Source of the DNA: Actinomycetota bacterium
GTDB taxonomy: Bacteria > Actinomycetota > Acidimicrobiia > Acidimicrobiales > Ilumatobacteraceae
DNA: 64,000 nt
Direction: 5' to 3'
Assembly (NCBI GenBank): GCA_016700055.1
Contig: CP064997.1
Coordinates: forward strand, 1,364,001 to 1,428,000
This document shows, in pieces, positions 33,979 through 43,342 of the stretch (its first letter is position 1; each line of letters begins with the position of its first letter). A program made the position numbers and the translations under genes. The notes beneath the pieces are model-generated. The model was not told the origin of the DNA. It saw only the letters and a program-made list of their open reading frames with translations, and searched no databases.

Positions 33979-34632
33979 GTGACCACCGCCGAGGAGCCCG
34001 GGCCTCGGCGTGAACGACCGGGCAAGGCGGCCATCATGCGCGCCGCGGTGGTGGTGATCGGCGAGAACGGCTACGAGGGCGCGTCCACCCGCGACATGGC
34101 AGCGCGCGCCGGGGTGAGCGCCGCGGCGCTGTACCACCACTTCCCCTCCAAGCTCGACCTGCTGCGTGAGTTCATCGAGGAGTCCTACGACGTCATCCTC
34201 GCCCGCATCGACCGGCGCCTGGCCGATGCAGGGCCGACGCCGCCCGAGCGCCTCGACGAGATCGTCGGCACGCTCATCGCGTCGACCCTGCACGACGAGT
34301 TCGCGCAGCTCGCCAGCACCGTCGCCTGGCGCGAGTACACGCGCCTCGCGCCGCCAGACAGGAAACTGATCGAAGAGAAGCGCGCTGAGCTGCGCGGCCT
34401 CGTGGAAGGCGTCATCGAAGACGGCCGGGCGACGGGTGAGTTCGCCGTCGCCGACGTGGGCGAGGCGGCATGGGCGATCACCACCCTGGCGATGACCCTG
34501 TGGGAGCCGAACGTGGCGAACCGGATGTCGATGCTCGACCTGATCGCGGTGTACCAGGGATTCGCCCGCTCGATCGCGGGCGGGCGGGGCGCTCAGGCCG
34601 GCGCCGCCGCCGCTTCGGCGAAGTCGCGGTAG
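33979..34632 (+). CDS. TetR-family transcriptional regulator
   Basis: A 217-residue protein from GTG 33979. The N-terminal HTH is STRDMAARAGVSAAALYHHF with the usual PSKLDLLREFIEE following. The C-terminal domain is helical (DEIVGTLIASTLHDEFAQLA) and would bind the effector, perhaps an acyl-CoA, given the divergent acyl-CoA dehydrogenase. The shared 16-bp palindrome suggests autoregulation and control of the neighbour. Its 3' end overlaps the convergent CMD-family gene by 40 bp, unusual but both frames are well supported. Confidence 0.88.
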   Translation: MTTAEEPGPRRERPGKAAIMRAAVVVIGENGYEGASTRDMAARAGVSAAALYHHFPSKLDLLREFIEESYDVILARIDRRLADAGPTPPERLDEIVGTLIASTLHDEFAQLASTVAWREYTRLAPPDRKLIEEKRAELRGLVEGVIEDGRATGEFAVADVGEAAWAITTLAMTLWEPNVANRMSMLDLIAVYQGFARSIAGGRGAQAGAAAASAKSR

Positions 34633-34964
34633 GCGGCGAGGGCCCGCGGGCCGTACACCGTGGCCGGTCCGCCGGTCATCAGGATCGCCACCCCGATCGC
34701 CTCGGACACCTCGGCCTCGGTCGCTCCCCGGCGCGCCGCGCCGCGGGCGTGTGAGGCGATGCAACCGTCGCAGCGCTGGCTCACCGAGATCGCGAGCGCG
34801 ATCAGCTCCTTCTCCTTCGTCGACAGCGCACCGTCGGCAAGCACCGAGCCGTGGAGGTCGGCGAAGGACTTCATCACGTCGGGGATGGCGTGACGCAGCT
34901 CACGGGCGAGGGGCACGAGCTGGTCCTGCACCCCCTTGCCGTAGCTCTGGGTGTTGTCCGTCAT
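34593..34964 (-). CDS. Carboxymuconolactone decarboxylase / AhpD-family protein
   Basis: A 123-residue protein read from ATG 34964 (ATG 34973 also possible). ALAISVSQRCDGCIASHARGA holds the CxxC and the downstream His that define the AhpD-like redox-active site. The rest (EAIGVAILMTGGPATVYGPRAL) fits the helical CMD fold. AhpD-type members act as alkylhydroperoxidase partners; others are decarboxylases. The CxxC favours a redox role. Confidence 0.85.
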   Translation of the reverse strand: MTDNTQSYGKGVQDQLVPLARELRHAIPDVMKSFADLHGSVLADGALSTKEKELIALAISVSQRCDGCIASHARGAARRGATEAEVSEAIGVAILMTGGPATVYGPRALAAYRDFAEAAAAPA

Positions 34965-35085
34965 GGCTCTCATTGTGCTCCGCGGCACCCGCCGCGACCG
35001 CGGTCGGCGGTCAGCATTGCGCCAGGACCGATGGCCCTGCCCCGCCCGACGCCGATCGGCGATGCTCGTTGACGGAGGCCGCCAG

Positions 35086-36336
35086 ATGTCGGTGTCGATG
35101 GCCCTTGCCGCCTTGCTCGGCGTGCTCTCCCCCGTCCTCGCCACCGGCGCCGAGCCCGAGCCCGAGCCGGCGACGGTGGAGTTGGTGGTGTTCTACGGGG
35201 AGGGCTGCCCGTACTGCGCGCGTGAGCTCACGTTCTTGGGCGAGCTCCAGGCACGGGAGCCGCTGCTGGAGGTGGCCGCTTACGAGGTGTGGAACGACGA
35301 CACCAACCTCGAGCTGTTCCGCTCGGTGGCAGCCGCCCACAACTTCGAGGCCCGCTCGGTGCCGACGACCGTGCTCGGCGACCTGGTGTGGGTGGGCTTC
35401 GACTCCACCGTCGCCGCCCAGATCGAGGCGGCCGTCGCTGCACTGACGGCCGGTCGAGAACCCGTGCAGGAAGCACGTACCACCGTCGACGTGCCCGGCA
35501 TCGGGTCGGTGGACGTCGGCGACAGGTCCCTGGTGCTCGCCACCGCGCTGATCGGCTTCGTCGACGGCGTGAACCCGTGCTCGCTGTGGGTGCTGACGAT
35601 GTTGCTCGCGCTCGTGCTCCACGGCGGGTCTCGCCAGCGGGTGCTGGCCGTCGGCACGGTGTTCCTGCTCGTCACATCCGCGCTCTACGGGCTGTACATG
35701 TTCGGCGCCTACACCGTGCTCGACCATGCCGGCGAGCTGGGTTGGGTGCGCCTCGGTGTGGCCGCGATCGCGCTCGTCTTCGGCGTGCTGCACCTGAAGG
35801 AGCACCTCACCCACCGCGGGCCGTCGGTGACGATCCCCTCCGCGCGGAAGCCGGGGCTGTACCAGCGCATGCGATCGCTCGCCCGCACCGACCGCTCGCT
35901 GCCGGCGGTGCTCGGCGCCACGGTGGCCCTCGCCGTGGGGGTGTCGTTGCTGGAGACGCCATGCACCGCCGGGCTGCCGCTGCTCTGGGCCGACCTCGTG
36001 GCCGCGCGAGACCTGGCGCCCGCAGCGGTCGCGCTGGCCTTCACCCTCTACTTGACGGTCTTCCTTCTGGACGAGCTGATCGTGTTCTCGGTCGCCGTGG
36101 TCACGCTGCGGGCGACCAAGCTGCAGGAGCGCCACGGCCAGGTGCTCCAGCTCGTCAGCGGCTCGCTGATGGTGGCCCTCGCGATCACGATGCTCGTGAA
36201 GCCTCGCCTGCTCGAGTCGCTGGCCGGAACCCTGACGCTCTTCGCGCTGACGGCTCTGGCGGTGGTAGCGGTGCTCACCGCCGAGGCGGTGCTCACCCGC
36301 CGGACCCGGCCAGAGCCTCCCGCGCGAACGGTCTGA
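35086..36336 (+). CDS. Thioredoxin/glutaredoxin-like domain fused to CcdA-like membrane protein
   Basis: A 416-residue protein from ATG 35086 with GGAGG eight bases upstream. A signal-like segment (MALAALLGVLSPVLATGAE) precedes a thioredoxin-fold domain with CPYC (VVFYGEGCPYCARELTFL) and the cis-Pro segment ARSVPTTVLG. About six helices follow, with DGVNPCSLWVLTMLLALVLH and SLLETPCTAGLPLLWADLV carrying the paired membrane cysteines typical of CcdA/DsbD transporters. It probably relays reductant across the membrane to an attached extracytoplasmic thioredoxin domain. This is a DsbD-like fusion with the order thioredoxin then membrane domain. The natural target is unknown. Confidence 0.82.
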   Translation: MSVSMALAALLGVLSPVLATGAEPEPEPATVELVVFYGEGCPYCARELTFLGELQAREPLLEVAAYEVWNDDTNLELFRSVAAAHNFEARSVPTTVLGDLVWVGFDSTVAAQIEAAVAALTAGREPVQEARTTVDVPGIGSVDVGDRSLVLATALIGFVDGVNPCSLWVLTMLLALVLHGGSRQRVLAVGTVFLLVTSALYGLYMFGAYTVLDHAGELGWVRLGVAAIALVFGVLHLKEHLTHRGPSVTIPSARKPGLYQRMRSLARTDRSLPAVLGATVALAVGVSLLETPCTAGLPLLWADLVAARDLAPAAVALAFTLYLTVFLLDELIVFSVAVVTLRATKLQERHGQVLQLVSGSLMVALAITMLVKPRLLESLAGTLTLFALTALAVVAVLTAEAVLTRRTRPEPPARTV

Positions 36337-36341
36337 GGCGC

Positions 36342-37601
36342 TCAGCGCGTCGGGTTGCGGGGGACGTCGCGGAAGGGCAGCTCACGCTCGGGCGAGGGTT
36401 CGTGGGGCAGCCCGAGCACGCGCTCACCGAGGATGTTGCGCTGCACCTCGTCGGTGCCGCCGGCGATCGACTGGCCCGGTACCGACACGAGCACCTCGGC
36501 GACCACGCCGCCCTCGGGCGAGTCGGGCCCGGCCAACATCGCGTGCGCGCCGGCGATCTCGGCGTGCACCGCCGCCGCGCGCCGGGCCAACGCGCTGGCC
36601 GCCAGCTTGCCGATCGAGCCCTCCGGCCCGGGCGGCCGACCGAGTGCTCGCGCGACGCGCGCCCGCTCGGCGGTGAACTGGCCGACACGGGCGAGCGTGT
36701 ACAGCTCGGCCAGGTGCTGGCGCACGACCGCGTCGCCGGAGCGCCCGTGCACCCGGGCGCGCGTCGGGGCCAGGTCGGCGCGCCCGGCGCGCTGGGGGTA
36801 CCAGGAGTAGACGGCGAACTGCTCCGCGGCCTCGGCGTCGGCTTCGCGCCACGCCCGCCCGGCACGAGTGCCGAGCTGACGGTCCGGCTCGCGGCGCATC
36901 GTCGCGAAGCCGCGCTCGTGCATCAGCGTCGTCTGCGCCACGGCCCAACCCTCGCCGGGAGCACCGATGATCAGCTCGGCCGGAACGTGCGCGTCGGCGA
37001 GGAACACCTCGTTGAACGAGGAGTAACCGTTCATCTGACGTAGAGGGCGTACCTCGACACCGGCCTGCTGCATCGGCAGCACGAAGTAGGCGAGGCCGCG
37101 GTGCTTGCGCGCGTCCCAGTCGGTGCGCGCGAGCAGCAGGCCGAAGTCGGCGTGGTGGGCGCTGGTGTTCCACACCTTCTGCCCGTTGACCACCCAGGTG
37201 TCGCCGTCGCGGACCGCCGTCGTGGTGAGCCCGGCCAGGTCCGACCCGGCACCGGGCTCGCTGAACAGCTGGCACCAGGTGACCGCGCCGGTCAGCGTCG
37301 GGCGCAGCAACCGGTCGAGCAGTTCGTCGCTGCCGTGGGCGAGCATCGTCGGCGCGGCGAGGCCCATGCCCGAGCTCACCGGCATGCCGACGACACCGGC
37401 CGCGCGCAGCGCTTCGGCAACCACCGTGTCGGCCCAGGCGGGCAGCTCTTGGCCGTAGCGGTGGCGGGGCCACGACGGCACGCCCCAGCCCGCGTCCACA
37501 AGGCGTTCGCGCCACTCGACCAACGCCAGCTCCGGGTCCCACGCCCGGCTCAGCCAGGCGCGTAGCTGGTCACCCAGCTCGGTCACGCTCGGGCGCTCCA
37601 C
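36342..37601 (-). CDS. Acyl-CoA dehydrogenase (second)
   Basis: A 419-residue protein starting at GTG 37601; the longer frame upstream is antisense to the protease gene. Motifs: WCQLFSEPGAGSDLAGLTTT (FAD/substrate loop), DTWVVNGQKVWNTSAHHADF, and the C-terminal VPGQSIAGGTDEVQRNILGERVLGLP, which includes the IAGGTDEVQRN motif of FadE-type enzymes. RAWDPELALVEWRERLVDAG at the N-terminus is typical of FadE proteins linked to sterol or branched-acyl breakdown. The substrate remains open. It ends 5 bp from the convergent CcdA-fusion gene. Confidence 0.9.
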   Translation of the reverse strand: MERPSVTELGDQLRAWLSRAWDPELALVEWRERLVDAGWGVPSWPRHRYGQELPAWADTVVAEALRAAGVVGMPVSSGMGLAAPTMLAHGSDELLDRLLRPTLTGAVTWCQLFSEPGAGSDLAGLTTTAVRDGDTWVVNGQKVWNTSAHHADFGLLLARTDWDARKHRGLAYFVLPMQQAGVEVRPLRQMNGYSSFNEVFLADAHVPAELIIGAPGEGWAVAQTTLMHERGFATMRREPDRQLGTRAGRAWREADAEAAEQFAVYSWYPQRAGRADLAPTRARVHGRSGDAVVRQHLAELYTLARVGQFTAERARVARALGRPPGPEGSIGKLAASALARRAAAVHAEIAGAHAMLAGPDSPEGGVVAEVLVSVPGQSIAGGTDEVQRNILGERVLGLPHEPSPERELPFRDVPRNPTR

Positions 37602-37648
37602 GGGGCGACCGTACCTGGCGCCGCCCGCCGACGCCGCGGCGCAAGTGC

Positions 37649-37677
37649 TGGACAACGCGCAGGGCGGCGACGAACAT
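37649..37677 (+). promoter_or_regulatory. Putative promoter of HtrA-like lipoprotein 1
   Basis: TGGACA (37649-37654), 17 bp, GAACAT (37672-37677). It aligns by position with similar boxes before the second and third paralogues (TCGACA-17-GATGAT and TCGACA-17-CATGAT). Confidence 0.45.
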
Positions 37678-37713
37678 TGGCGCGCGGTTATCGACAGATC
37701 GGGGAGGACGGCG

Positions 37714-39903
37714 ATGGGCGGGTTGCGGCGGCGTGGTGTGGTCGTGGGTTTGGTGGCGGTGGGGGTGTTGTTGGCGGGGGGTTGTGGTGGTGACGACGGT
37801 GGTGTGATCGGTGCGTCGACGACTGTGGCTGTGGACGATTCGACCCCTGACACCACCGGCGGCGGTGGTGGGGCGGCGGTGTCGAGCTTGGACGACGTGT
37901 TGTCGGCCACGGTGCGCATCGACACCCGCGGCGCGCTCGTCGACCCCGAGATCGGCGCGTTCGAGTTCTCCGGCGGCGGCGGGTCGGGGTTCTTCATCGA
38001 CCCGTCAGGGATCGCGGTCACCAACAACCACGTCGTCACCGGCGTCGCCGCGTTGGAGGTGTACGTCGGCGAAGAAGACGAGCCCCGCAACGCGCAGGTG
38101 CTCGGCGTGTCGGAATGCTCCGACCTGGCCGTGATCGACGTCGAAGGCGACGGCTTCCCCTACCTGGAGTGGTACGACGGCGAGATCCGCGCCGGGCTCG
38201 ACGTGTACGCCGCGGGGTACCCAGACCCGGAGAACATCTACGCGTTGACCAGTGGGATCGTGGCCAACACCAAAGCCAGCGGGGAGATGACCTGGGCGTC
38301 GGTGGACTCGGTGATCGAACACGACGCCGGGATCCGCCCGGGCAGCTCCGGCGGGCCCCTGGTCACAGAAGACGGCAAGGTCGTGGGCATCAACTACGCC
38401 GGCGGTGAAACCGTCGAAGGCGCCTCCGAGCAGCAGTTCGCGATCTCCGAGACAGAAGCACTACCGATCATCGACGCGCTGTCAGCGGGCGAAGACGTGT
38501 TGTCGCTCGGTGTCAACGGTGTCGCCGTCGCCGATCCCGACAACGGCATCTACGGGGTGTGGGTGCAGTCCACCGAAACCGGCTCCCCCGCGGGTGAGCT
38601 CGGTCTCGAGGGCGGCGACATCATCACCAAGATCGAAGGGCTCACCTTGGGCACCGACGGCACGATGAAGGACTACTGCGACATCTTGCAGTCCCACCAA
38701 CCAAGCGACCCGCTCAGCGTGCAGATCCTGCGCTTTGCCACCGAGGAATACCTCACCGGCGAATTCAACGGCGACCCCCTCGAACTGCAGTACTCCTTCG
38801 CCGACCAAGTCGAAGAAGACCTCGGCGACGGCGCCGTCGACGAAGGCACGGCGTACACCGACTACGTGCTGCTCACCGACGACACCGGCGCGCTGCAGGT
38901 GGAGGTCCCCACCGAGTGGAGCGACGTCGACACCTACTGGCCGATGAACGACGCGAACGGCAACGAGGTCGGCACCGGGATCAGGGCCGCGCCCGACTTG
39001 GACGACTTCGTCGGCACCTGGGACGCCCCCGGCATGACGATCTCGGTCGGCCCGCTCGACGGGCGCGAGTTCGACGCCGAGGCGCTGCTCGACGCGAACG
39101 CCGACTACTACTCGTTCATCACCGACAACTGCGTCGACGAAGGCCGCCAGGACTACGACGACGGGCTGTACACGGGCATCTACCAGCTGTTCAGCGGCTG
39201 CGCGGGAACCGACACGCAGAACGCGCTGATCTCAGCCGGTCAGCCCGGTGGCGAGTTCGAGATGCTCGTGCGCGTGCAACTGGTGACAGACGCCGACCTC
39301 GACGCGCTCGACCGCATCGTGCAGACGTTCCAGGTGGTCGGCGACGTCGCCGGCGGAGGTGGCGGCGGAGACGGCGACACGACCGACGACACGACCGACA
39401 CGGCCAGCGACGACTCCGGCTACGTGATGCTCACCGACGCCGAAGGTGCGCTGCAGGTGGAGGTGCCCGCGAGCTGGACCGACGTCGACGACTTCTATCC
39501 CTTCACGGGGGCAGAGGGCCAGGACATCGGCACCGGACTCGCCGCTGCACCGAACCTGGACGACTACTTCAACACGTGGGAGACGCCCGGCATGAAGATC
39601 AGCGTCGAGGCGTTCGAGCTGGCAGACGCCGACGCCTGGCTGGACGCGATCGCGTCCGGGTGGTCCGAAGCCTGCACCGACGACGGGCGCGAGGACTACG
39701 ACGACGGCTTGTACCAAGGCCGGATGCAGAGGTACTCCGACTGCGGAGGCAGCGCGGGGTTCGCCATGATCGCTGCCGGCCCGTCGAGCGGTGAGTTCGC
39801 GATCCTGGTGCAGGTGCAGACCATCACCTCGGCAGACGAGGACGCCCTCGAGCGCATCATCGCCACGTTCCAGGTGGTCGACGCCGCCGCGATCCCCGCC
39901 TGA
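37714..39903 (+). CDS. HtrA-like (S1C) lipoprotein protease with PDZ and two C-terminal repeat domains, paralogue 1
   Basis: A 729-residue lipoprotein from ATG 37714 behind GGGGAGGA. The lipobox is LLAGGC. The trypsin-like domain has His106 (TNNHVVTG), Asp137 (ECSDLAVID) and Ser212 (RPGSSGGPL), so the triad is complete. A PDZ domain follows (GSPAGELGLEGGDIITKIEG). Two tandem domains of about 125-140 residues follow, each with LQVEVPxxWxDVD, GTG, a TWxxPGM turn, DYDDGLYxG flanked by cysteines, and DALxRI..TFQV at the end. The domain resembles PsbP/Mog1-like sandwiches only loosely. It probably degrades or senses misfolded extracytoplasmic proteins. Its N-terminal half is nearly identical to paralogue 2. 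Confidence 0.88.
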   Translation: MGGLRRRGVVVGLVAVGVLLAGGCGGDDGGVIGASTTVAVDDSTPDTTGGGGGAAVSSLDDVLSATVRIDTRGALVDPEIGAFEFSGGGGSGFFIDPSGIAVTNNHVVTGVAALEVYVGEEDEPRNAQVLGVSECSDLAVIDVEGDGFPYLEWYDGEIRAGLDVYAAGYPDPENIYALTSGIVANTKASGEMTWASVDSVIEHDAGIRPGSSGGPLVTEDGKVVGINYAGGETVEGASEQQFAISETEALPIIDALSAGEDVLSLGVNGVAVADPDNGIYGVWVQSTETGSPAGELGLEGGDIITKIEGLTLGTDGTMKDYCDILQSHQPSDPLSVQILRFATEEYLTGEFNGDPLELQYSFADQVEEDLGDGAVDEGTAYTDYVLLTDDTGALQVEVPTEWSDVDTYWPMNDANGNEVGTGIRAAPDLDDFVGTWDAPGMTISVGPLDGREFDAEALLDANADYYSFITDNCVDEGRQDYDDGLYTGIYQLFSGCAGTDTQNALISAGQPGGEFEMLVRVQLVTDADLDALDRIVQTFQVVGDVAGGGGGGDGDTTDDTTDTASDDSGYVMLTDAEGALQVEVPASWTDVDDFYPFTGAEGQDIGTGLAAAPNLDDYFNTWETPGMKISVEAFELADADAWLDAIASGWSEACTDDGREDYDDGLYQGRMQRYSDCGGSAGFAMIAAGPSSGEFAILVQVQTITSADEDALERIIATFQVVDAAAIPA

Positions 39904-39976
39904 GCAGCCGCTCAACCCGACCCCTGGCCGTGCCGATGACACGGTGCAGGCCTGAGGGCGGGAAGGAACGGACGCG

Positions 39977-41026
39977 ATGGCGACGGCGGTGGGCTGGATC
40001 GACGAGACGTTCGCGGCGCGCCTCGGGGTGCTGCTCGCCGCCACCCGACGCGCCCGCGGACTGAGCCTTTCCACCCTTTCCCGGCGCAGCACGCTCAGCC
40101 GGCACGAGCTGAAGGCGGCAGAGCACGGCGCGCTGCCCCTCGGCGAGGACCTGGTGCGTGAGCTCGCCGCGGTCTACCAGGCGGACCTCGACGGGTTGGT
40201 GTCCGGACGGCGCGCCGTGGACGTGGACATCACCGGCGTCATCTCCGTCGGCCCCTCCTGCACGAGGTTCGACCCGATCGACGACGTGTCCCTGCTCACC
40301 GCCTATCTGCGCCTGGTGCGTGAGGTGCGCCGCCAGCAGCACGACCCGGTGGTGGCCCTGCGCCGCGACGACGTGGAAGCGCTCGCCGCGTTCTTGTGCC
40401 TGCCGGGCGAGGAGGTGGTGGAGCAGCTCTGCGCATTGATGGGCGTCACCCAGCAGCACCGCCGGACGATGATCGCGATGTTCGTCGCCGGAGCCGCGGT
40501 GATCGGTCTCGTCGGCGGGGCGTCGCTCTCGGCCTCGGCCTCGCCTTCGCGCGCGGGCGTGCCACCCTTGCGTCCGGGCCGGGCGCCGCTGTCGACTCCG
40601 CTGTCGACTCCGCTGTCGGCTCCGCTCCAGACCAGCGCGGGCAACGCGACCAGTGCGACCACGGCCGAGGTACACGACTCGAGCCGCGCCCCGGTAGTCG
40701 TCGCGACCGCGCCGGCCGAGGAGCCTGTGCCCGCCGTGCCCGAAGTGCCCGCCGCGACGGCGCCCGTTGCGGCAGAGGATGGCGAGCTTTCCGGCGCCAA
40801 CTCGGCGCAGAACGACGCCGAGGAGCCGGCCGGACTCCAGGTGGCCGAGACGCCCGATGCAGAGGCCCAGCCAGTGCGGGGAGACGGCGAAGGCGAACGC
40901 GAGGTCGCGGTCGGCCTGCCACCGGTGCCACCCGACCATGACGGCGAGTGGAAGGCGCCCGACCCCGAAGAACGAGTGGTCGCGGTCGGCCTGCCGCCGG
41001 TGCCGCCGAACGGCGACGAATCCTGA
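39977..41026 (+). CDS. Membrane-anchored helix-turn-helix protein (RodZ-like layout)
   Basis: A 349-residue protein. The N-terminus has an XRE-type HTH (LGVLLAATRRARGLSLSTLS, RSTLSRHELKAAEHGALPLG). A second helical cytoplasmic region follows, then one TM (TMIAMFVAGAAVIGLVGGAS) near residue 175, then a long Pro/Ala/Ser-rich outside tail. The tail holds two copies of VAVGLPPVPP and three PLSTPLS-type repeats. The order HTH-TM-linker is like RodZ, but no RodZ C-terminal domain is present. It sits between two HtrA-like lipoprotein genes and could be a membrane sensor for them; that is conjecture. Confidence 0.7.
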   Translation: MATAVGWIDETFAARLGVLLAATRRARGLSLSTLSRRSTLSRHELKAAEHGALPLGEDLVRELAAVYQADLDGLVSGRRAVDVDITGVISVGPSCTRFDPIDDVSLLTAYLRLVREVRRQQHDPVVALRRDDVEALAAFLCLPGEEVVEQLCALMGVTQQHRRTMIAMFVAGAAVIGLVGGASLSASASPSRAGVPPLRPGRAPLSTPLSTPLSAPLQTSAGNATSATTAEVHDSSRAPVVVATAPAEEPVPAVPEVPAATAPVAAEDGELSGANSAQNDAEEPAGLQVAETPDAEAQPVRGDGEGEREVAVGLPPVPPDHDGEWKAPDPEERVVAVGLPPVPPNGDES

Positions 41027-41044
41027 TCCGAGGGGACTCAGCTC

Positions 41045-41073
41045 TCGACAACCGATACCCCCCGGTGGATGAT
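41045..41073 (+). promoter_or_regulatory. Putative promoter of HtrA-like lipoprotein 2
   Basis: TCGACA (41045-41050), 17 bp, GATGAT (41068-41073), followed by the ribosome site GGGGAGGA before ATG 41108. Confidence 0.5.
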
Positions 41074-41107
41074 GGATCCCGGGATCTGCTGATCGGGGAG
41101 GACGGCG

Positions 41108-43314
41108 ATGGCGGAGCGGCGTGGTGTGGTCGTGGGTTTGGTGGCGGTGGGGGTGTTGTTGGCGGGGGGTTGTGGTGGTGACGACGGTGGTGTGATCGGT
41201 GCGTCGACGACTGTGGCTGTCGACGATTCGGCTCCTGACACCACCGGCGGCGGTGGTGGGGCGGCGGTGTCGAGCTTGGACGACGTGTTGTCGGCCACGG
41301 TGCGCATCGACACCCGCGGCGCGCTCGTCGACCCCGAGATCGGCGCGTTCGAGTTCTCCGGCGGCGGTGGGTCGGGGTTCTTCATCGACCCGTCAGGGAT
41401 CGCGGTCACCAACAACCACGTCGTCACCGGCGTCGCCGCGTTGGAGGTGTACGTCGGCGAAGAAGACGAGCCCCGCACGCAGGTGCTCGGCGTGTCGGAA
41501 TGCTCCGACCTGGCCGTGATCGACGTCGAAGGCGACGGCTTCCCCTACCTGGAGTGGTACGACGGCGAGATCCGCGCCGGGCTCGACGTGTACGCCGCGG
41601 GTACCCCGACCCGGAGAACATCTACGCGTTGACCAGTGGGATCGTGGCCAACACCAAAGCCAGCGGGGAGATGACCTGGGCGTCGGTGGACTCGGTGATC
41701 GAACACGACGCCGGGATCCGCCCGGGCAGCTCCGGCGGGCCCCTCGTCACCGAAGACGGCAAGGTCGTGGGCATCAACTACGCCGGCGGTGAAACCGTCG
41801 AAGGGGCCTCCGAGCAGCAGTTCGCGATCTCCGAGACAGAAGCACTACCGATCATCGACGCGCTGTCAGCGGGCGAAGACGTGTTGTCGCTCGGTGTCAA
41901 CGGTGTCGCCGTCGCCGATCCCGACAACGGCATCTACGGGGTGTGGGTGCAGTCCACCGAAACCGGCTCCCCCGCGGGTGAGCTCGGTCTCGAGGGCGGC
42001 GACATCATCACCAAGATCGAAGGGCTCACCTTGGGCACCGACGGCACGATGAAGGACTACTGCGACATCTTGCAGTCCCACCAACCAAGCGACCCGCTCA
42101 GCGTGCAGATCCTGCGCTTCGCCACCGAGGAATACCTCACCGGCGAATTCAACGGCGACCCCCTCGAACTGCAGTACTCCTTCGCCGACCAAGTCGAAGA
42201 AGACCTCGGCGACGAGATCGAAGAGGCACCCGACGACACCGTCACCGACGACACCGGTGGGGAGGATCCCGGAGATCCGGTCGGGACCTACACCGACTAC
42301 GTGCTGCTCACCGACGACACCGGCGCGCTGCAGGTGGAGACCCCCGCCGAATGGGACGACGTCGACACCTTCGCCCCGTTCCTCGACGCCGACGGCAACG
42401 AGGACGGCACCGGGATCGCGGCGGCGCCGAACCTGGAGGACTTCACCAACACCTGGGGTACGCCGGGGGTACAGATCGCGGCCTGGGCGATGAGCGGGCG
42501 CGACTTCGACCCGGCCGAGACGCTCGATGTGAACAGGCACAGCTTCCTCGACGCGTGCACCGAGGGTGAGCGCCAGGACTACGACGACGGGCTGTACACC
42601 GGGCTGTACCAGACGTTCAGCGCGTGCGGCGACACCGAGACCGAGTACGTGATGATCGCCGCGGCTCCGCCGGACGCCCTGTTCGAGGTGTTCGTACAGA
42701 TGCAGATCGTCACCTCCGCCGACCTCGACGCCCTCGACCGCGTCATCCAGACCTTCCAGGTGGTCGGCGAGGTTCCCGGGCTTGTCGGCGACGCCGGCGA
42801 CGCCTACGGCCCGTACACCGAGTACGTGACGATCACCGACGACTACGGCGCGGTTCAAGTGGAGGTGCCGGTGGAATGGAGCGACGTCGACTCCCGCCTC
42901 ACCCTCGTTGGGCCCGACGGCAGCGACGTGGGCACGGGCGTCGCCGCCTCACCGAACCTGGACTCGTTCTTGAACGGGTGGGAGGCGCCGGGGATGACGT
43001 TCCTCGCCTCGGCCTTGCCAATGGGTGACGCCGACCTGTGGCTCGACGATCTGGCGGCGAACCTCACATACGTCGACGCTTGCGACGACGCGGGCCGTTC
43101 CGACTACGACGACGGCTGGTACCAGGGCAAGACGCAGACCTACACCAACTGCGGAGGCACCGACGCCGGAGTGGTGTGGATCGTCGCCGAGCCGTCCGGC
43201 CAGGAGTTCAGCCTCTTCGTGCGCGTGAACACCGTCGCCGCCTCCGACCTCGACGCGCTCGATCGGATCATCGCCACCTTCCAGGTGCTCGACCTGAGCG
43301 CGATCCCTCAGTGA
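41108..43314 (+). pseudogene. HtrA-like lipoprotein protease, paralogue 2, single frameshift
   Basis: It begins like paralogue 1 with lipobox LLAGGC and the same protease domain, but one G is missing from a GGGG run near 41600 (GCCGCGGGTACC here against GCCGCGGGGTACC in paralogue 1). The first frame then stops at 41632 after TPTRRTSTR, before the catalytic Ser. The second frame continues to 43314 with YPDPENIYALTSG, RPGSSGGPL, PDZ and both C-terminal repeats. A codon is also missing (EEDEPRTQ for EEDEPRNAQ). If real, the gene is inactive or phase-variable; a sequencing error in the homopolymer is the alternative. Joined, it would encode about 735 residues. Confidence 0.8.
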
Positions 43315-43342
43315 GCGACTTGCCCCGGTACCATCGGCGGCC

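Noticed and set aside
37674..37685. AACATTGGCGCG upstream of HtrA paralogue 1 as a remnant of repeat B
   Set aside because: Only one short arm is similar and no partner arm is found; the match can be chance.
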